From positions 9,126,501 to 9,190,500 of the forward strand of contig NC_092666.1 of the NCBI RefSeq assembly GCF_032118995.1: 64,000 nucleotides of DNA, in the 5' to 3' direction. Source of the DNA: Asterias amurensis (taxonomy: Eukaryota; Echinodermata; Asteroidea; Forcipulatida; Asteriidae). The notes below the pieces were generated by a model. The model saw only the letters and a program-made list of their open reading frames with translations, ran no database searches and had not been told where the DNA came from. This document shows positions 23,085-34,300 of this stretch, in pieces. The position numbers were made by a program, and so were the translations under genes. The number at the start of each line of letters is the position of its first letter. The first letter of the stretch is position 1.

Positions 23085-24576
23085 TCTGTATAGCCTAGAT
23101 ACATAGATATATAAATAGATAGAGAGATATTTAAATATATAGATATAGCACTGATTTAAATAGGTAGATAGATTAGTAGATCTGACAACGAAACTGTCGA
23201 ACCTTTTGTTTTATATTGTACAAGATGGTTTAACCCTGGTTGTACGTAGAATCTTTACTTAGAAAACAAACTGAATGCCGCTTGCTGCTTGACCATTAGA
23301 ACTTTCATTCTACCCTTGAACCTCAACTTAAATGGAGTTAAACTAAAGGTCGGAGATTGGCACCTGCTGTGTAATGAAGGAAATTTCATTTTGAAGACGT
23401 TGGCAACTGAAGTCAACTAAGCATCTGCATATTATCCTGTTTCTAAAGAATTCTTGTATGATCAAAAAATGTGACGACTGAGCACTAAGTTTGGACATTA
23501 TTGTATACGTACACGATTGCAAACACGAGTTTGTTTTGTTCATGTTGCGGCAATACACTTCAGTATACATACTTCACTTTAAAGGAACATAACATAAATG
23601 GGTTTTTTTACAGTTGCTGGCAGTGTAAGCACATTTATGTAATCTACTAGATATAGTTTGAGATCGAACGGCCGTCTGGGTCATGAGAAAATAGTGAAAA
23701 CCCGATTATACATTGCATGACATCGCTGCTTGCACCTGTTATCGCCAAGTAATTGAATTGTGCACAACCACTCGTGCTTTTGACTGCCCGCCAGACAGGT
23801 TAACTGCTCATCATTAATTACCCAAGTTAAATTCAATTTGTATTTTGTATTTTGTCTTCCTTGTTCAATATTGTTTACTTAAGTATAATTTTTGTTTGTG
23901 TTTAAAGCATTCCGTTTATAAGCTTCGATCGGCTTCATATTGTTTCAATTGTTGTTCTTTTTTTTTCTAAAGTGATTATCCTTGGTGGAAGTAAATGTTG
24001 ATGAAATGAATTGAATTGAATGTATAAACACACCACTCTGTGAACTTTCTGAGGGTTTTTTTTTCTGCCAAAAATCAGAAATTCTTTAATGAAGACTTCT
24101 CCTAATGATGAGCGTCAAGGTACATATTAATGCCACCGGAATTCCGTACATTATAAGCAAAGCTTGCGAAGTCTTTGTCTGGTCATCAGCCTCTCGCCCT
24201 GGGCGCTCCATTAAAGAAAGAGACCAAACAAAAACATCATTTCTTTCTTGCATCTCACACCTGTTATCGCCATGTAACTCCCTTTCCAAACAGTGGACTG
24301 ATTTTAACAGCGTACAACCAGCAGTGCTTCTGACTAATCAGTCATTTTGTAACCGCTCATTTTTTTTTTAAAAGTTTAATGGCCCAAGTATTTCAATAAA
24401 CACACCCACGCAGTTAACTTTTCATCTTTTTGTCGCAATTACCCGGAAGTTCTTTAATGGTGCTTTCCCTTATGGTGGTAAATGTCTACGTGCGAATGCT
24501 GCAAGAATTTCCGCAACTTATAAACAAATCAGGTCTTGGTCTAGTAACCAGCCTCCCGCATTCGGCCTTGTGACTC
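23085..24576. other. GPCR copy 1 3' flank with an old internal duplication; no gene seen
   Basis: 23093-23180 is AT-rich (TAGATA/ATATAGATA). Two pairs of diverged blocks repeat: GCACCTGTTATCGCCAAGTAA (23735) with ACACCTGTTATCGCCATGTAA (24258), and CTTTGTCTGGTCATCAGCCTC (24172) with CTTGGTCTAGTAACCAGCCTC (24536). No long frame with coding character apart from the receptor. Confidence 0.5.
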
Positions 24577-25542
24577 TCAGGTCGAGTTTGAAGTGTCCTC
24601 AACTCGTCGGGTGCGGCGCCCGACCATCTCCTGCAGCTGTTTCTGAAACCTTTCGTATGTGAAGCAGTAAATTAAAGGATTGATGCACAAGTTAATGACA
24701 ACAATGCCTCCTGTAACTTGATAAAAGATGTCTTCGTAAAGGTTGACTGGTTGATACACACTTAGATTAAACAACAAATAGTTGGTCTCAGTAGGGCTCC
24801 AGCAAATGAAGAAGAATATGGTCACCAAGACGACTGTCTGTGTAACATTACGATTGGCTTTAGAGAACGTCTCCTGAGCGCTGGTGTTGTTTTCTCTACC
24901 GTGAGCCTGTGCTCTCTGGCGGAGCTTCCAGATTATAAGCGAGTAGCAAAGTACCATGATCGACATCGGAACCACAAGCTCGTGCAGGAATACCAAGACG
25001 CCCGCAACGGCCTGAATCTCTGAGCTGAACCATGACACATTGCAACCGAGGACCTCGCTGTCATAGAAGCAGACTACCAAGAGATGAGCAGCTTCTACCC
25101 AGCCCATCATCCACGCCGTCATCATGACGAGCTTCAGTCTCCGAGGGGTGAAAACATTTCGATACCACACGGGTCGGCAGATTGCGAGGTAGCGCTCTCC
25201 TGATATGGCGACTAGGTTCCATGTAGAAGCCACAAACATGCCGTACTGCGGCCATTCCGACCACCAGACGCGGCAGTAGAGCCGGCCGAGAAAACTGTCT
25301 GGTACGACACCCATGTGGGCGAATCTCTCCACCAGGAACACACACGACCCGATGAGATCTAGACAGGATTGGTGAATGATTAGTTTGTTTGTGGTGGAGT
25401 TGAAAACTTTCCTGTATCGAAGCATGACAAAGCAAACAAATCCATTGCCGAGTATGCCGAGGCTGCTCAGGGTGTAATAGAAAAACAGCTGGCCGTCGAA
25501 AGAGTTGGCCGAAGTTGAACTGGTAAGATTGACTGACTCCAT
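24577..25542 (-). CDS. Intronless class A (rhodopsin-like) GPCR, copy 1
   Basis: One open frame of 321 residues with seven hydrophobic segments. Visible landmarks: LGNGF in TM1 (N1.50), LDLIG in TM2 (D2.50), Cys of LYCRVWW at the top of TM3 paired with Cys of VLGCNVSW in ECL2, ERY at the end of TM3, CWSP in TM6, NPLIY in TM7, and a basic C-tail. N-terminal sequons include NLTS. The frame is open five codons upstream, but ATG at 25542 (MESVN) is the first Met and aligns with copy 2. Ligand unknown: no aminergic Asp in TM3, and the look is that of lineage-expanded orphan or chemosensory receptors of echinoderms. It forms an inverted pair with 47264-48238. Confidence 0.9.
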   Translation of the reverse strand: MESVNLTSSTSANSFDGQLFFYYTLSSLGILGNGFVCFVMLRYRKVFNSTTNKLIIHQSCLDLIGSCVFLVERFAHMGVVPDSFLGRLYCRVWWSEWPQYGMFVASTWNLVAISGERYLAICRPVWYRNVFTPRRLKLVMMTAWMMGWVEAAHLLVVCFYDSEVLGCNVSWFSSEIQAVAGVLVFLHELVVPMSIMVLCYSLIIWKLRQRAQAHGRENNTSAQETFSKANRNVTQTVVLVTIFFFICWSPTETNYLLFNLSVYQPVNLYEDIFYQVTGGIVVINLCINPLIYCFTYERFQKQLQEMVGRRTRRVEDTSNST

Positions 25543-25858
25543 CGTCTGAATCGTCAAAATAATTTGATCGAATCCGGATATTTTTCTCTCCAGGAACTCC
25601 TCGATTTCTTGTGACTAACGTTTAAGGAAATACCTCGAACCGCTCTCACTAATGATTTGAGGTGGTTTCGAAAGAGAGATGCACTGTGCATCAACTCGAC
25701 GTTTCGATCGGTGCACCGTATGGTCTTCAAAAAAAACCTCTTGAATCTTTTTATATGAACTCTGCTTTCTACGATTGAGAATGCATCAGCTTGCACCAGA
25801 GATCAAAGACAGCATCAATTGTCACCATGGCAACAGAGACATCAAATTAGGTTCTAGG
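25543..25858 (-). promoter_or_regulatory. Duplicated 5' flank of GPCR copy 1
   Basis: Mirror of 46909-47263 with the same ordered blocks. Homology fades beyond about 25858, which marks the inner boundary of the inverted duplication on this side. Confidence 0.7.
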
Positions 25859-26034
25859 AAAGATACAAATAAAAAATCACATTACTATCATAATTATTGA
25901 GCTAACTAAAGATCGTTTGAGGAAGCATTTATGATAAGTTTTGTGAGCAGCGTGGGACCTGTGCCCAATTTAAAAAAGGTTGTATAATAATAAAAAAAAA
26001 CACGCTAAGCTAAGCACATAAATATATTGCTTGA

Positions 26035-26225
26035 AGCCATTGGACACTTTCGGTAAACAGTTTTGTCCAAAGACCCACAATTCGTGTATCACAACTTATA
26101 AATAAAATAACAAACCCGTGAAAATTTAGGCTCAATCGGTCGTCGTATTCGAAAAAATAACGGGGAAACCCACCATTGTTTTCGCACGTTTGGCCGTGTC
26201 ATGACATGTGTTTAAAATAAATCCG
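26035..26225. mobile_element. Family B MITE, left half
   Basis: AGCCATTGGACACTTTCGGTA start, cut at AATAAATCCGTATAAACC, where the SINE begins. Confidence 0.65.
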
Positions 26226-26227
26226 TA

Positions 26228-26535
26228 TAAACCACTGTACAAGGGAAACTGACTGGGTAAATTTGTAAATGATTTTGAGGTTGAACAAAGAATTGACTAG
26301 AGTGGGATTCGAACCAACGACCTCCGGATTAACGTGCCGGCGCTCTACCAACTGAGCTATCTAGCCCTATATTGGCGGTGTCCCTATTTTGTCAATATCT
26401 TTGTTCGGGGGTGCGAGTCGGAAGCCATACAACCGTTAACTGCCGTGTAGCCAGGGATCACACCCAAATTACGATACCACCTGGGACGGCAGCTAGGGGA
26501 TCACCTTAAGGGGATGCGACTTTTTGTTTCAGATA
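26228..26535 (-). mobile_element. tRNA-derived SINE with an almost intact tRNA-like head
   Basis: Minus strand 26367-26295 folds as a 73-nt tRNA: a GGGCTAG acceptor with six of seven pairs, a D-arm with box A TAGCTCAGTTGG, anticodon stem CCGGC/TCCGG, and box B GGTTCGAATCC. The anticodon position reads GTT (Asn), but position 33 is C instead of U and the acceptor's first pair is broken, so a SINE head is more likely than a working gene. A body block (GTTTCCCTTGTACAGTGG and TTGAGGTTGAACAAAG, read either way) follows and recurs 311 bp away. Confidence 0.7.
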
Positions 26536-26537
26536 TC

Positions 26538-26672
26538 AATATAAACCACAAGGGAAACTGACTGGGTAAATTTGTAAATGATTTTGAGGTTGAACAAAGA
26601 ATTGACTAGAGTGGGATTCGAACCAACGACCTCCGGATTTACGTGCCGGCGCTCTACCAACTACACTACCAT
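26538..26672 (-). mobile_element. Second SINE copy, cut off at the minisatellite edge
   Basis: Repeats 26228-26353 nearly identically (TAAACCACAAGGGAAACTGA through CGCTCTACCAACT). It stops inside the tRNA D-arm, exactly where the 30-bp minisatellite begins (CTACACTACCATACACAAG). Confidence 0.75.
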
Positions 26673-27392
26673 ACACAAGTCAATGGACACTTTACAACCA
26701 TACACAAGTCAATGGGAATTGACACAACCATACACAAGTCAATGGGAACCTACACAACCATACACAAGTCAATGTGAAACTACACAACCATACACAAGTC
26801 AATGGGAAACTACACAACCATACACAAGTCAATGGGAAATTACACAACCATACAATTCAATGGGAAACTACACAACCATACACAAGTCAATGGGAAACTA
26901 CACAACCATACACGAGTCAATGGGAAACTACACTACTATACACAAGTCAATGGACACTTCGCAACCATACACAAGTCAATGGGAATTGACACAAACATAC
27001 ACAAGTCAATAGGAAACTACACAACCATACACAAGTCAATAGGAAACTACACAACCATTCACAAGTCAATGGGAAACTACACAACCATACACAAGTCAAT
27101 GGGAAACTACACAACCATACACAAGTCAATGGGAAACTACACAACCATTCACAAGTCAATGGGAAACTACACAACCATACACAAGTCAATGTGAAACTTC
27201 ACAACCATACACAAGTCAATTGGAAACTACACAACCATACACAAGTCAATGGGACACTTAATACAACCATACACAAGTGAATGGGAAACTACACAACCAT
27301 ACCCAAGTCAAGGGGAAACTACACAACCATACACATGTCAATGTGAAACTACACAAACCATACACAAGTCAATGGGAATTGACACAACCATA
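26673..27392 (+). repeat. 30-bp minisatellite, block 1
   Basis: Unit, read from CATACACAAGTC: ACAAGTCAATGGGAAACTAC then ACAACCATAC. About 24 copies with recurrent variants (GGACACTTTACAACC, GGGAATTGACACAACC, GTGAAACTACACAACC, CACGAGTC). The top strand is strongly A/C-rich. The unit is a multiple of three and lacks stops in most frames, so long frames here are artefacts. Confidence 0.95.
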
Positions 27393-28233
27393 AGTACCTG
27401 CTTCACAACTTATCATTAACTCGAGTAACTTAAGTCAGGTGTCTCATTTGAAATTACTGGGAGTAACCATTCAGAGTGACCTTAAATGGAATTTGCATAT
27501 TACTGAAATTATTTCTAAAGCTTCTCGCAGACTTTACACTTTTTGTATTCTTAAGAAAGCTAAGGTTCCTGTTTTTGATATACTTGCGGTTTACATTTGT
27601 TACATAAGACCAGTTCTTGAGTATGCCTGCCAAGTATGGCACACTTCAATAAGCAAGGAGCAAAATATCTCTTTAGAGCGTGTGCAGAAACGAGTCAGTC
27701 GTATTATTTTAGGCTATGGATATATTTCCTACTCACATGCTCTGACTAGTCTTAATATTCCCACTTTAGAATCTAGACGCCATTAATCTGTTGCTTAAGT
27801 TTGGTAATAGTCTTCGTTGTTCTCAAAAATTTTGTCACTTACTACCTCTTGCCAGATCTAACACCACTAACATGCATCTCAGAGCAGCCTCAACTACTAG
27901 CTTTCAAATACCTAAATGCAAAACTGAACGCTATAGAGTAAATCCACGCTACCTTCATTAGCTAGAATATTGAAATAGATTTTGGCGCTGCTTGGCAAAT
28001 TTTAAACTTTTTGTCTGTTTTGTTGATGTATGTTTTTGCCATTTTTATGCCGTGTTTTCTGACAGATAATGTTTTTTTATTTTTTTATTTAAATTTTTGT
28101 GTATTTATGTATAGATTTTGCCTGTTTATTGTTAATTCCTTTTTTCTTAATTCTGTAAAAACTTTGTAAATTTGAATGTTGTCAACCTTTTGGTTGTTTT
28201 TTATTCAGATTAAAATAAACCATTAATAATAAC
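27393..28233 (+). mobile_element. LINE 3' end embedded in the minisatellite, copy 1
   Basis: 5'-truncated element. The frame reads VPASQLIINSSNLSQVSHLK, then KLLGVTIQSDLKW, YIRPVLEYACQVWHTS and LERVQKRVSRIILGYGY, the thumb/C-terminal part of a CR1/L2/jockey-group reverse transcriptase. An AT-rich 3' UTR follows and ends ATTAAAATAAACCATTAATAATAACAAA. This copy is the most diverged of the three and is frameshifted after ESRRH. No target-site duplication can be told apart from the flanking repeat. Confidence 0.85.
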
Positions 28234-28954
28234 AAACAAGTCAATGTGAAACTTCACAACCATACACAAGTCAATGGGAAACTACGCAACCATACACAAG
28301 TCAATAGGACACTTAATACAACCATACACAAGTCAATGGGAAACTACACAACCATACCCAAGTCAAGGGGAAACTACACAACCATACACAAGTCAATGGG
28401 AAACTACAGAACCATACACGAGTCAATGGGAAACTACACTACCATACACAAGTCAATGGACACTTTACAACCATACACAAGTCAATGGGAATTGACACAA
28501 TCATACACAAGTCAATGGGAAACTACACACCCATAGACAAGTCAATGTGAAACTTCACAACCATACACAAGTCAATAGGACACTTAATACAACCATACAC
28601 AAGTCAATGAGAAACTACACAACCATACACAAGTCAATGGACACTTCACAACCGTACACAAGTCAATGGGAATTGACACAACCATACACAAGTCAATGGG
28701 AACCTACACAACCATACACAAGTCAATGTGAAACTACACAACGATACACAAGTCAATGGGAAACTACACAACCATACACAAGTCAATGGGAAATTACACA
28801 ACCATACACAAGTCAATGGGAAACTACACAACCATACACAAGTCAATTGGAAACTACACAACCATACACGAGTCACGGGGAAACTACACTACCATACACA
28901 AGTCAACGGACACTTTACAACCATACACAAGTCAATGGGAAACTACACAACCAT
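28234..28954 (+). repeat. 30-bp minisatellite, block 2
   Basis: Same unit as block 1, about 24 copies. Almost identical to block 3 (29795-30513), including rare variants such as CATAGACAAGTC, CGATACACAAG and CACGAGTCACGGGG. The blocks are therefore paralogous by duplication, not independently expanded. Confidence 0.95.
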
Positions 28955-29794
28955 AAGTACCTGCTTCACAACTTATCATTAACTCGAGTAACTTAAGTCA
29001 GGTGTCTCATTTGAAATTACTGGGAGTAACCATTCAGAGTGACCTTAAATGGAATTTGCATATTACTGACATTATTTCTAAAGCTTCTCGCAGACTTTAC
29101 ACTCTTTGTATTCTTAAGAAAGCTAAGGTTCCTGTTTTTGATATACTTGCGGTTTACATTTGTTACATAAGACCAGTTCTTGAGTATGCCTGCCAAGTAT
29201 GGCACACTTCAATAAGCAAGGAGCAAAATATCTCTTTAGAGCGTGTGCAGAAACGAGTCAGTCGTATTACTTAGGCTATGGATATATTTCCTACTCACAT
29301 GCTCTGACTAGTCTTAGTATTCCCACTTTAGAATCTAGACGCCATAATCTGTTGCTTAAGTTTGGTAATAGTCTTCGTTGTTCACAAAAATGTTGTCACT
29401 TACTACCTCTTGCCAGATCTAACACCACTAACATGCATCTCAGAGCAGCCTCAACTACTAGCTTTCAAATACCTAAATGCAAAACTGAGCGCTATAGTAA
29501 ACCCACGCTACCCTCATTAGCTAGAATATTGAAATAGATTTTGGGGCTGCTTGGCAAATTTTAAACTTTTTGTCTGTTTTGTTGATGTATGTTTTTGCCA
29601 TTTTTATGCCGTGTTTTCTGACAGATAATGTTTTTTTATTTTTTTATTTAAATTTTTGTGTATTTATGTATAGATTTTGCCTGTTTATTGTTAATTCCTT
29701 TTTTCTTAATTCTGTAAAAACTTTGTAAATTTGAATGTTGTCAACCTTTTGGTTGTTTTTTATTCAGATTAAAATAAACCATTAATAATAACAA
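28955..29794 (+). mobile_element. LINE 3' end embedded in the minisatellite, copy 2
   Basis: Same left junction (CAACCATA then AGTACCTGCTTC) and right junction as copy 1. The RT frame is interrupted after RVSRIT, and the rest (LGYGYISYSHALTSL... to PSLARILK) continues in another frame. Nearly identical to copy 3. Confidence 0.88.
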
Positions 29795-30513
29795 ACAAGT
29801 CAATGTGAAACTTCACAACCATACACAAGTCAATGGGAAACTACGCAACCATACACAAGTCAATAGGACACTTAATACAACCATACACAAGTCAATGGGA
29901 AACTACACAACCATACCCAAGTCAAGGGGAAACTACACAACCATACACAAGTCAATGGGAAACTACACAACCATACACGAGTCAATGGGAAACTACACTA
30001 CCATACACAAGTCAATGAACACTTTACAACCATACACAAGTCAATGGGAATTGACACAATCATACACAAGTCAATGGGAAACTACACACCCATAGACAAG
30101 TCAATGTGAAACTTCACAACCATACACAAGTCAATAGGACACTTAATACAACCATACACAAGTCAATGAGAAACTACACAACCATACACAAGTCAATGGA
30201 CACTTCACAACCGTACACAAGTCAATGGGAATTGACACAACCATACACAAGTCAATGGGAACCTACACAACCATACACAAGTCAATGTGAAACTACACAA
30301 CGATACACAAGTCAATGGGAAACTACACAACCATACACAAGTCAATGGGAAATTACACAACCATACACAAGTCAATGGGAAACTACACAACCATACACAA
30401 GTCAATTGGAAACTACACAACCATACACGAGTCACGGGGAAACTAGACTACCATACACAAGTCAACGGACACTTTACAACCATACACAAGTCAATGGGAA
30501 ACTACACAACCAT
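29795..30513 (+). repeat. 30-bp minisatellite, block 3
   Basis: Near-identical duplicate of block 2; differences are isolated, for example GTCAATGAACAC for GTCAATGGACAC near 30009 and CTAGACTACC for CTACACTACC near 30444. Confidence 0.95.
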
Positions 30514-31352
30514 AAGTACCTGCTTCACAACTTATCATTAACTCGAGTAACTTAAGTCAGGTGTCTCATTTGAAATTACTGGGAGTAACCATTCAGAGTG
30601 ACCTTAAATGGAATTTGCATATTACTGACATTATTTCTAAAGCTTCTCGCAGACTTTACACTCTTTGTATTCTTAAGAAAGCTAAGGTTCCTGTTTTTGA
30701 TATACTTGCGGTTTACATTTGTTACATAAGACCAGTTCTTGAGTATGCCTGCCAAGTATGGCACACTTCAATAAGCAAGGAGCAAAATATCTCTTTAGAG
30801 CGTGTGCAGAAACGAGTCAGTCGTATTACTTAGGCTATGGATATATTTCCTACTCACGTGCTCTGACTAGTCTTAGTATTCCCACTTTAGAATCTAGACG
30901 CCATAATCTGTTGCTTAAGTTTGGTAATAGTCTTCGTTGTTCACAAAAATTTTGTCACTTACTACCTCTTGCCAGATCTAACACCACTAACATGCATCTC
31001 AGAGCAGCCTCAACTACTAGCTTTCAAATACCTAAATGCAAAACTGAGTGCTATAGTAAACCCACGCTACCCTCATTAGCTAGAATATTGAAATAGATTT
31101 TGGGGCTGCTTGGCAAATTTTAAACTTTTTGTTTGTTTTGTTGATGTATGTTTTTGCCATTTTTGTGCCGTGTTTTCTGCCAGATAATGTTTTTTTATTT
31201 TTTTATTTAAATTTTTGTGTATTTATGTATAGATTTTGCCTGTTTATTGTTAATTCCATTTTCCTTAATTCTGTAAAAACTTTGTAAGTTTGAATGTTGT
31301 CAACCTTTTGGTTGTTTTTTATTCAGATTAAAATAAACCATTAATAATAAAC
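30514..31352 (+). mobile_element. LINE 3' end embedded in the minisatellite, copy 3
   Basis: Same boundaries and same frame break as copy 2, a few substitutions (TTTGTTTGTTTTG, GTGCCGTG). 3' end ATTAATAATAAACAAATC, slightly different from copies 1 and 2, at the return to minisatellite. Confidence 0.88.
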
Positions 31353-34300
31353 AAATCAATGGGAAACTACACAACCATACACAAGTCAATAGGACACTTA
31401 ACACAACCATACACAAGTCAATGGGGAACTACACAACCATACCCAAGTCAAGGGGAAACTACACAACCATACACAAGTCAATGGACATTTTACAACCATA
31501 CACAAGTCAATGGGAATTGACACAACCATACACAAGTCAATGGGAACCTACACAACCATACACAAGTCAATGTGAAACTACACAACCATACACAAGTCAA
31601 TGGGAAACTACACAACCATACACAAGTCAATGGGAAATTACACAACCATACAATTCAATGGGAAACTACACAACCATACACAAGTCAATGGGAAACTACA
31701 CAACCATACACAAGTCAATGGACATTTTACAACCATACACAAGTCAATGGGAATTGACACAACCATACACAAGTCAATGGGAACCTACACAACCATACAC
31801 AAGTCAATGTGAAACTACACAACCATACACAAGTCAATGGGAAACTACACGACCATACACAAGTCAATGGGAAATTACACAACCATACAATTCAATGGGA
31901 AACTACACAACCATACACAAGTCAATGGGAAACTACACAACCATACACGAGTCAATGGGAAACTACACTACTGTACACAAGTCAAGGGACACTTTACAAC
32001 CATACACAAGTCAATGGGACTTGACACAACCATACACAAGTCAATGGGAAACTACACAACCATACACAAGTCAATGTGAAACTTCACAACCATACACAAG
32101 TCAATGGTAAACTACACAACCATACACAAGTCAAGGGGACACTTAATACAACCATACACAAGTGAGTGGGAAACTACACAACCATACACGAGTAAATGGG
32201 AAACTACACAACCATACACAAGTCAATGGACACTTCACAACCATACACAAGTCAATGGGAATTAACACAACCATACAAAAGTCAATGGGAAACTACACAA
32301 CCATACACAAGTCCATGCGAAACTACACAACCATACACAAGTCAATGGGAAACTACTCAACCATACACAAGTCAATGGGAAATTACACAACCATACACAA
32401 GTCAATGGGAAACTACACAACCATACACGAGTCAATGGGAAACTACACTACCATACACAAGTCAATGGACACTTTACAACCATACACAAGTCAATGGGAA
32501 TTGCCACAACCATACACAAGTCAATGGGAAACTACACAACCATACACGAGTCAATGGGAAACTACTCAACCATACACAAGTCAATGGGAAATTACACAAT
32601 CATACACAAGTCAATGGGAAACTACACAACCATACACGAGTCAATGGGAAACTACACAACCATACACAAGTCATTGTGAAACTTCACAACCATACACAAG
32701 TCAACAGTACACTTAATACAACCATACACAAGTCAATGAGAAACTACACAACCATACACAAGTCAATGAGAAACTACACAACCATACACAAGTCAATGGA
32801 CACTTCACAACCGTACACAAGTCAATGGGAATTGACACAACCATACACAAGTCAATGGGAACCTACACAACCATACACAAGTCAATGGGAAACTACACAA
32901 CCATACACAAGTCAATGGGAAACTACACAACCATACACAAGTCAATGGGAAATTACACAACCATACACAATTCAATGGGAAACTACACAACCATACACAT
33001 GTCAATGGGAAACTACACAACCATACACGAGTCAATGGGAAACTACACTACCATACACAAGTCAATGAACACTTTGCAACCATACACAAGTCAATGGGAA
33101 TTGACACAACCATACACAAGTCAATGGGAAACTACACAACCCTACACAAGTCAATGGGAAACTAAACAACCATACACAAATCAATGGGAAACTACACAAC
33201 CATACACAAGTCAGTAACCATACACAAGTCAATGGGAAATTACACCACACACAAGTCAATGGAAAACTACACAACCATACACAAGTCAATGGGAAACTAC
33301 ACAACCATACACGAGTCAATGGGAAACTACACTACCATACACACGTCAATGGACACTTTACAACCATACACAAGTCAATGGGAATTGACACAACCATACA
33401 CAAGTTAATGGGAAACTACACAACCATACACAAGTCAATGTGAAACTTCACAACCATACACAAGTCAACGGGAAACTACACAACCATACACAAGTCAATG
33501 GGAAACTACACAACCACACACAAGTCAATGGGAAACTACACAACCATACACAAGTCAGTAACCATACACAAGTCAATGGGAAACTACACAACCATACACA
33601 AGTCAATGGGAAACTACACAACCATACACAAGTCAATGGGAAACTACACAACCATACACGAGTCAATGGGAAACTACACTACCATACACAAGTCAATGGA
33701 CACTTTACAACCATACACAAGTCAATGGGAATAGACACAACCATACACAAGTCAATGGGAAACCACACAACCTTACACAAGCCAATGTGAAACTTCACAA
33801 GCATACACAAGTCAATGGGAAACTACACAACCATACACAAGTCAATAGGACACTTAATACAACCATACACAAGTGAATGGGAAACTACACAACCATACAC
33901 AAGTCAATGGGAAACTACACAACCATTCACAAGTCAATGGGAAACTTCACAACCATACACAAGTCAAAGGGGAAATTACACAACCATACACAAGTCAATG
34001 GGACACTACACAACCATACACAAGTCAAATGGGAAACTACACAACCATACACGAGTCAATGGGAAACTACACTACCATACACAAGTCAATGGACACTTTA
34101 CAACCATACACACGTCAATGGGAATTGACACAACCGTACACAAGTAAACGGGAAAGTACACATCCATACACAAGTCAATGGTAACTACACAACCATACAC
34201 GAGTCAATGGGAAACTACACAACCATACACAAGTCAATGGACACTTTACAACCATACACAAGTCAATGGGAATTGACACAACCATACACAAGTCAATGGG

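Larger units (their letters stand above)
27393..31352 (+). repeat. Higher-order tandem repeat, about 1.56-kb unit (LINE + minisatellite)
   Basis: LINE left edges lie at 27393, 28955 and 30514, spacings of 1562 and 1559 bp. Each unit is one LINE 3' end (about 840 bp) plus about 720 bp of 30-bp repeats; the third LINE is followed by the long block 4. Units 2 and 3 are almost identical, so the last amplification is young. Confidence 0.9.

Noticed and set aside
26295-26367. Functional tRNA-Asn(GTT) gene on the minus strand
   Set aside because: Cloverleaf and boxes are good, but U33 is C, the first acceptor pair is broken, and the flanking body repeats 311 bp away; a SINE head fits better.
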